A stretch of 14,960 nucleotides of DNA from Coemansia sp. RSA 1804 (taxonomy: Eukaryota > Kickxellomycota > Kickxellomycetes > Kickxellales > Kickxellaceae), in assembly GCA_027578815.1 (NCBI GenBank), contig JANBTH010000550.1, positions 1-14,960 of the forward strand. The letters are read 5' to 3'. The notes under the pieces are model-generated. The model ran no database searches, was not told the DNA's origin, and saw only the letters and a list, made by a program, of their open reading frames with translations. Shown here piece after piece: positions 14,386 through 14,960 of the stretch; position 1 is the first letter of the stretch; every line of letters begins with the position of its first letter. Both the position numbers and the translations under genes were made by a program.

Positions 14386-14960
14386 ATATGCAATCTCGGG
14401 CTTATGCTAATATCAATGAGAAATAATGAATGTACGGCAATTACACAAAGAAGAGAAATAAAACACACAATCAATTAAGCGATCTTGTAGACAGAAGACA
14501 TGCAAATATTAGTTGGAAGTCCCTACAACAAAGACAAGACGGGATGCTATGTATGCAGACATTTGTATCTTGTTTTGATATTACAAACGGTGCGTCATGG
14601 CGCATACAACCAATATCCACAGCGCGTATACCCATCTACACTTGAGCACGCTCCAGTGATCCCATGTGGGGCGAGTGCGACGAGTTGTTTGGTGCTTCAA
14701 TTCCATACACAACTTTCATTCCCCCCCCCCCATTTCCTTCAAGCAAAAAAAGGCATGTGGTCTTGCTTGGTCCTATTCTTCAAAGGCAGACACTGATTGT
14801 CCAATGGAAGCAGAAGGTCAGGTCTTCTTTGTCCTCGAATGAAAAGAGAACGAAATACTGTTTTTCAAAAAACTAAAAGCGCGTTAAAAAAGAAATTTTT
14901 GTGCCGGCCACAAGTGCTTGTTTGCAGCGGGTGGTTACAGGTTTTGCGCTGTCGTGAGCG
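14386..14960. other. AT-rich right end, no convincing gene
   Basis: Plus-strand frames at 14430-14645 and 14500-14796 are short and overlap each other in different frames. They contain some Tyr/Gln/Pro-rich patches but no domain. An eleven-base poly(C) run is at 14721-14731. The last 150 bases have no ATG-initiated frame on the plus strand, and minus frames entering from the right edge close within about 32 codons. Confidence 0.45.

Noticed and set aside
14500..14796. 98-codon plus-strand frame near the right end
   Set aside because: It reads through a poly(C) run, overlaps another frame, and has no domain or promoter of its own.

Overview
The window looks like nuclear DNA of a fungus. It holds intron-poor, monocistronic genes on both strands, TATA-type promoters and secreted proteins with dibasic processing sites. 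It also holds eukaryotic proteins such as pICln and a short phosphopantothenoylcysteine decarboxylase. The divergent F-box/LRR-like protein and the general gene style remind me of early-diverging zygomycete fungi, perhaps Kickxellales such as Coemansia or Linderina. That placement is inference and was not tested.

Layout, left half (1-8650; AT-rich spacers): a possible gene tail at the left edge; a conserved fungal protein of unknown function (401-1240, +); convergent to it, an F-box/LRR-like protein (1335-2963, -); then three consecutive minus-strand genes for secreted proteins. These are a 187-aa precursor (3356-3919), its 269-aa paralogue with a 12-residue tandem repeat (4599-5408), and an 81-aa secreted peptide (6206-6451). 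About 2.25 kb follow with no convincing gene, only one 176-codon reading frame of doubtful status.

Layout, right half (8700-13810; GC-rich coding sequence, tightly packed): a Dal5/TNA1-type MFS transporter (+), pICln (-), PPCDC (+) and an Mch1/nodulin-like MFS transporter (-). Genes are arranged convergent-divergent-convergent, with gaps of about 100 bases between facing 3' ends and one shared 371-base promoter between pICln and PPCDC. The last 1.15 kb is again AT-rich and holds only a weak candidate for a tiny gene.

The genes do not form one pathway. PPCDC makes 4'-phosphopantetheine for CoA; pICln chaperones Sm proteins for snRNP assembly; the two transporters probably import small organic acids or related solutes. 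The most distinctive content is the secreted trio. Two are paralogues that share an Asn/Gly-rich domain, then a Kex2-type Lys-Arg site, then a Tyr/Pro-rich tail. The third is a very short Cys-free peptide with a predicted amphipathic helix. I suggest a small family of processed surface or extracellular proteins. Several predicted frames open with TTG or GTG; I moved those starts to the first in-frame ATG.
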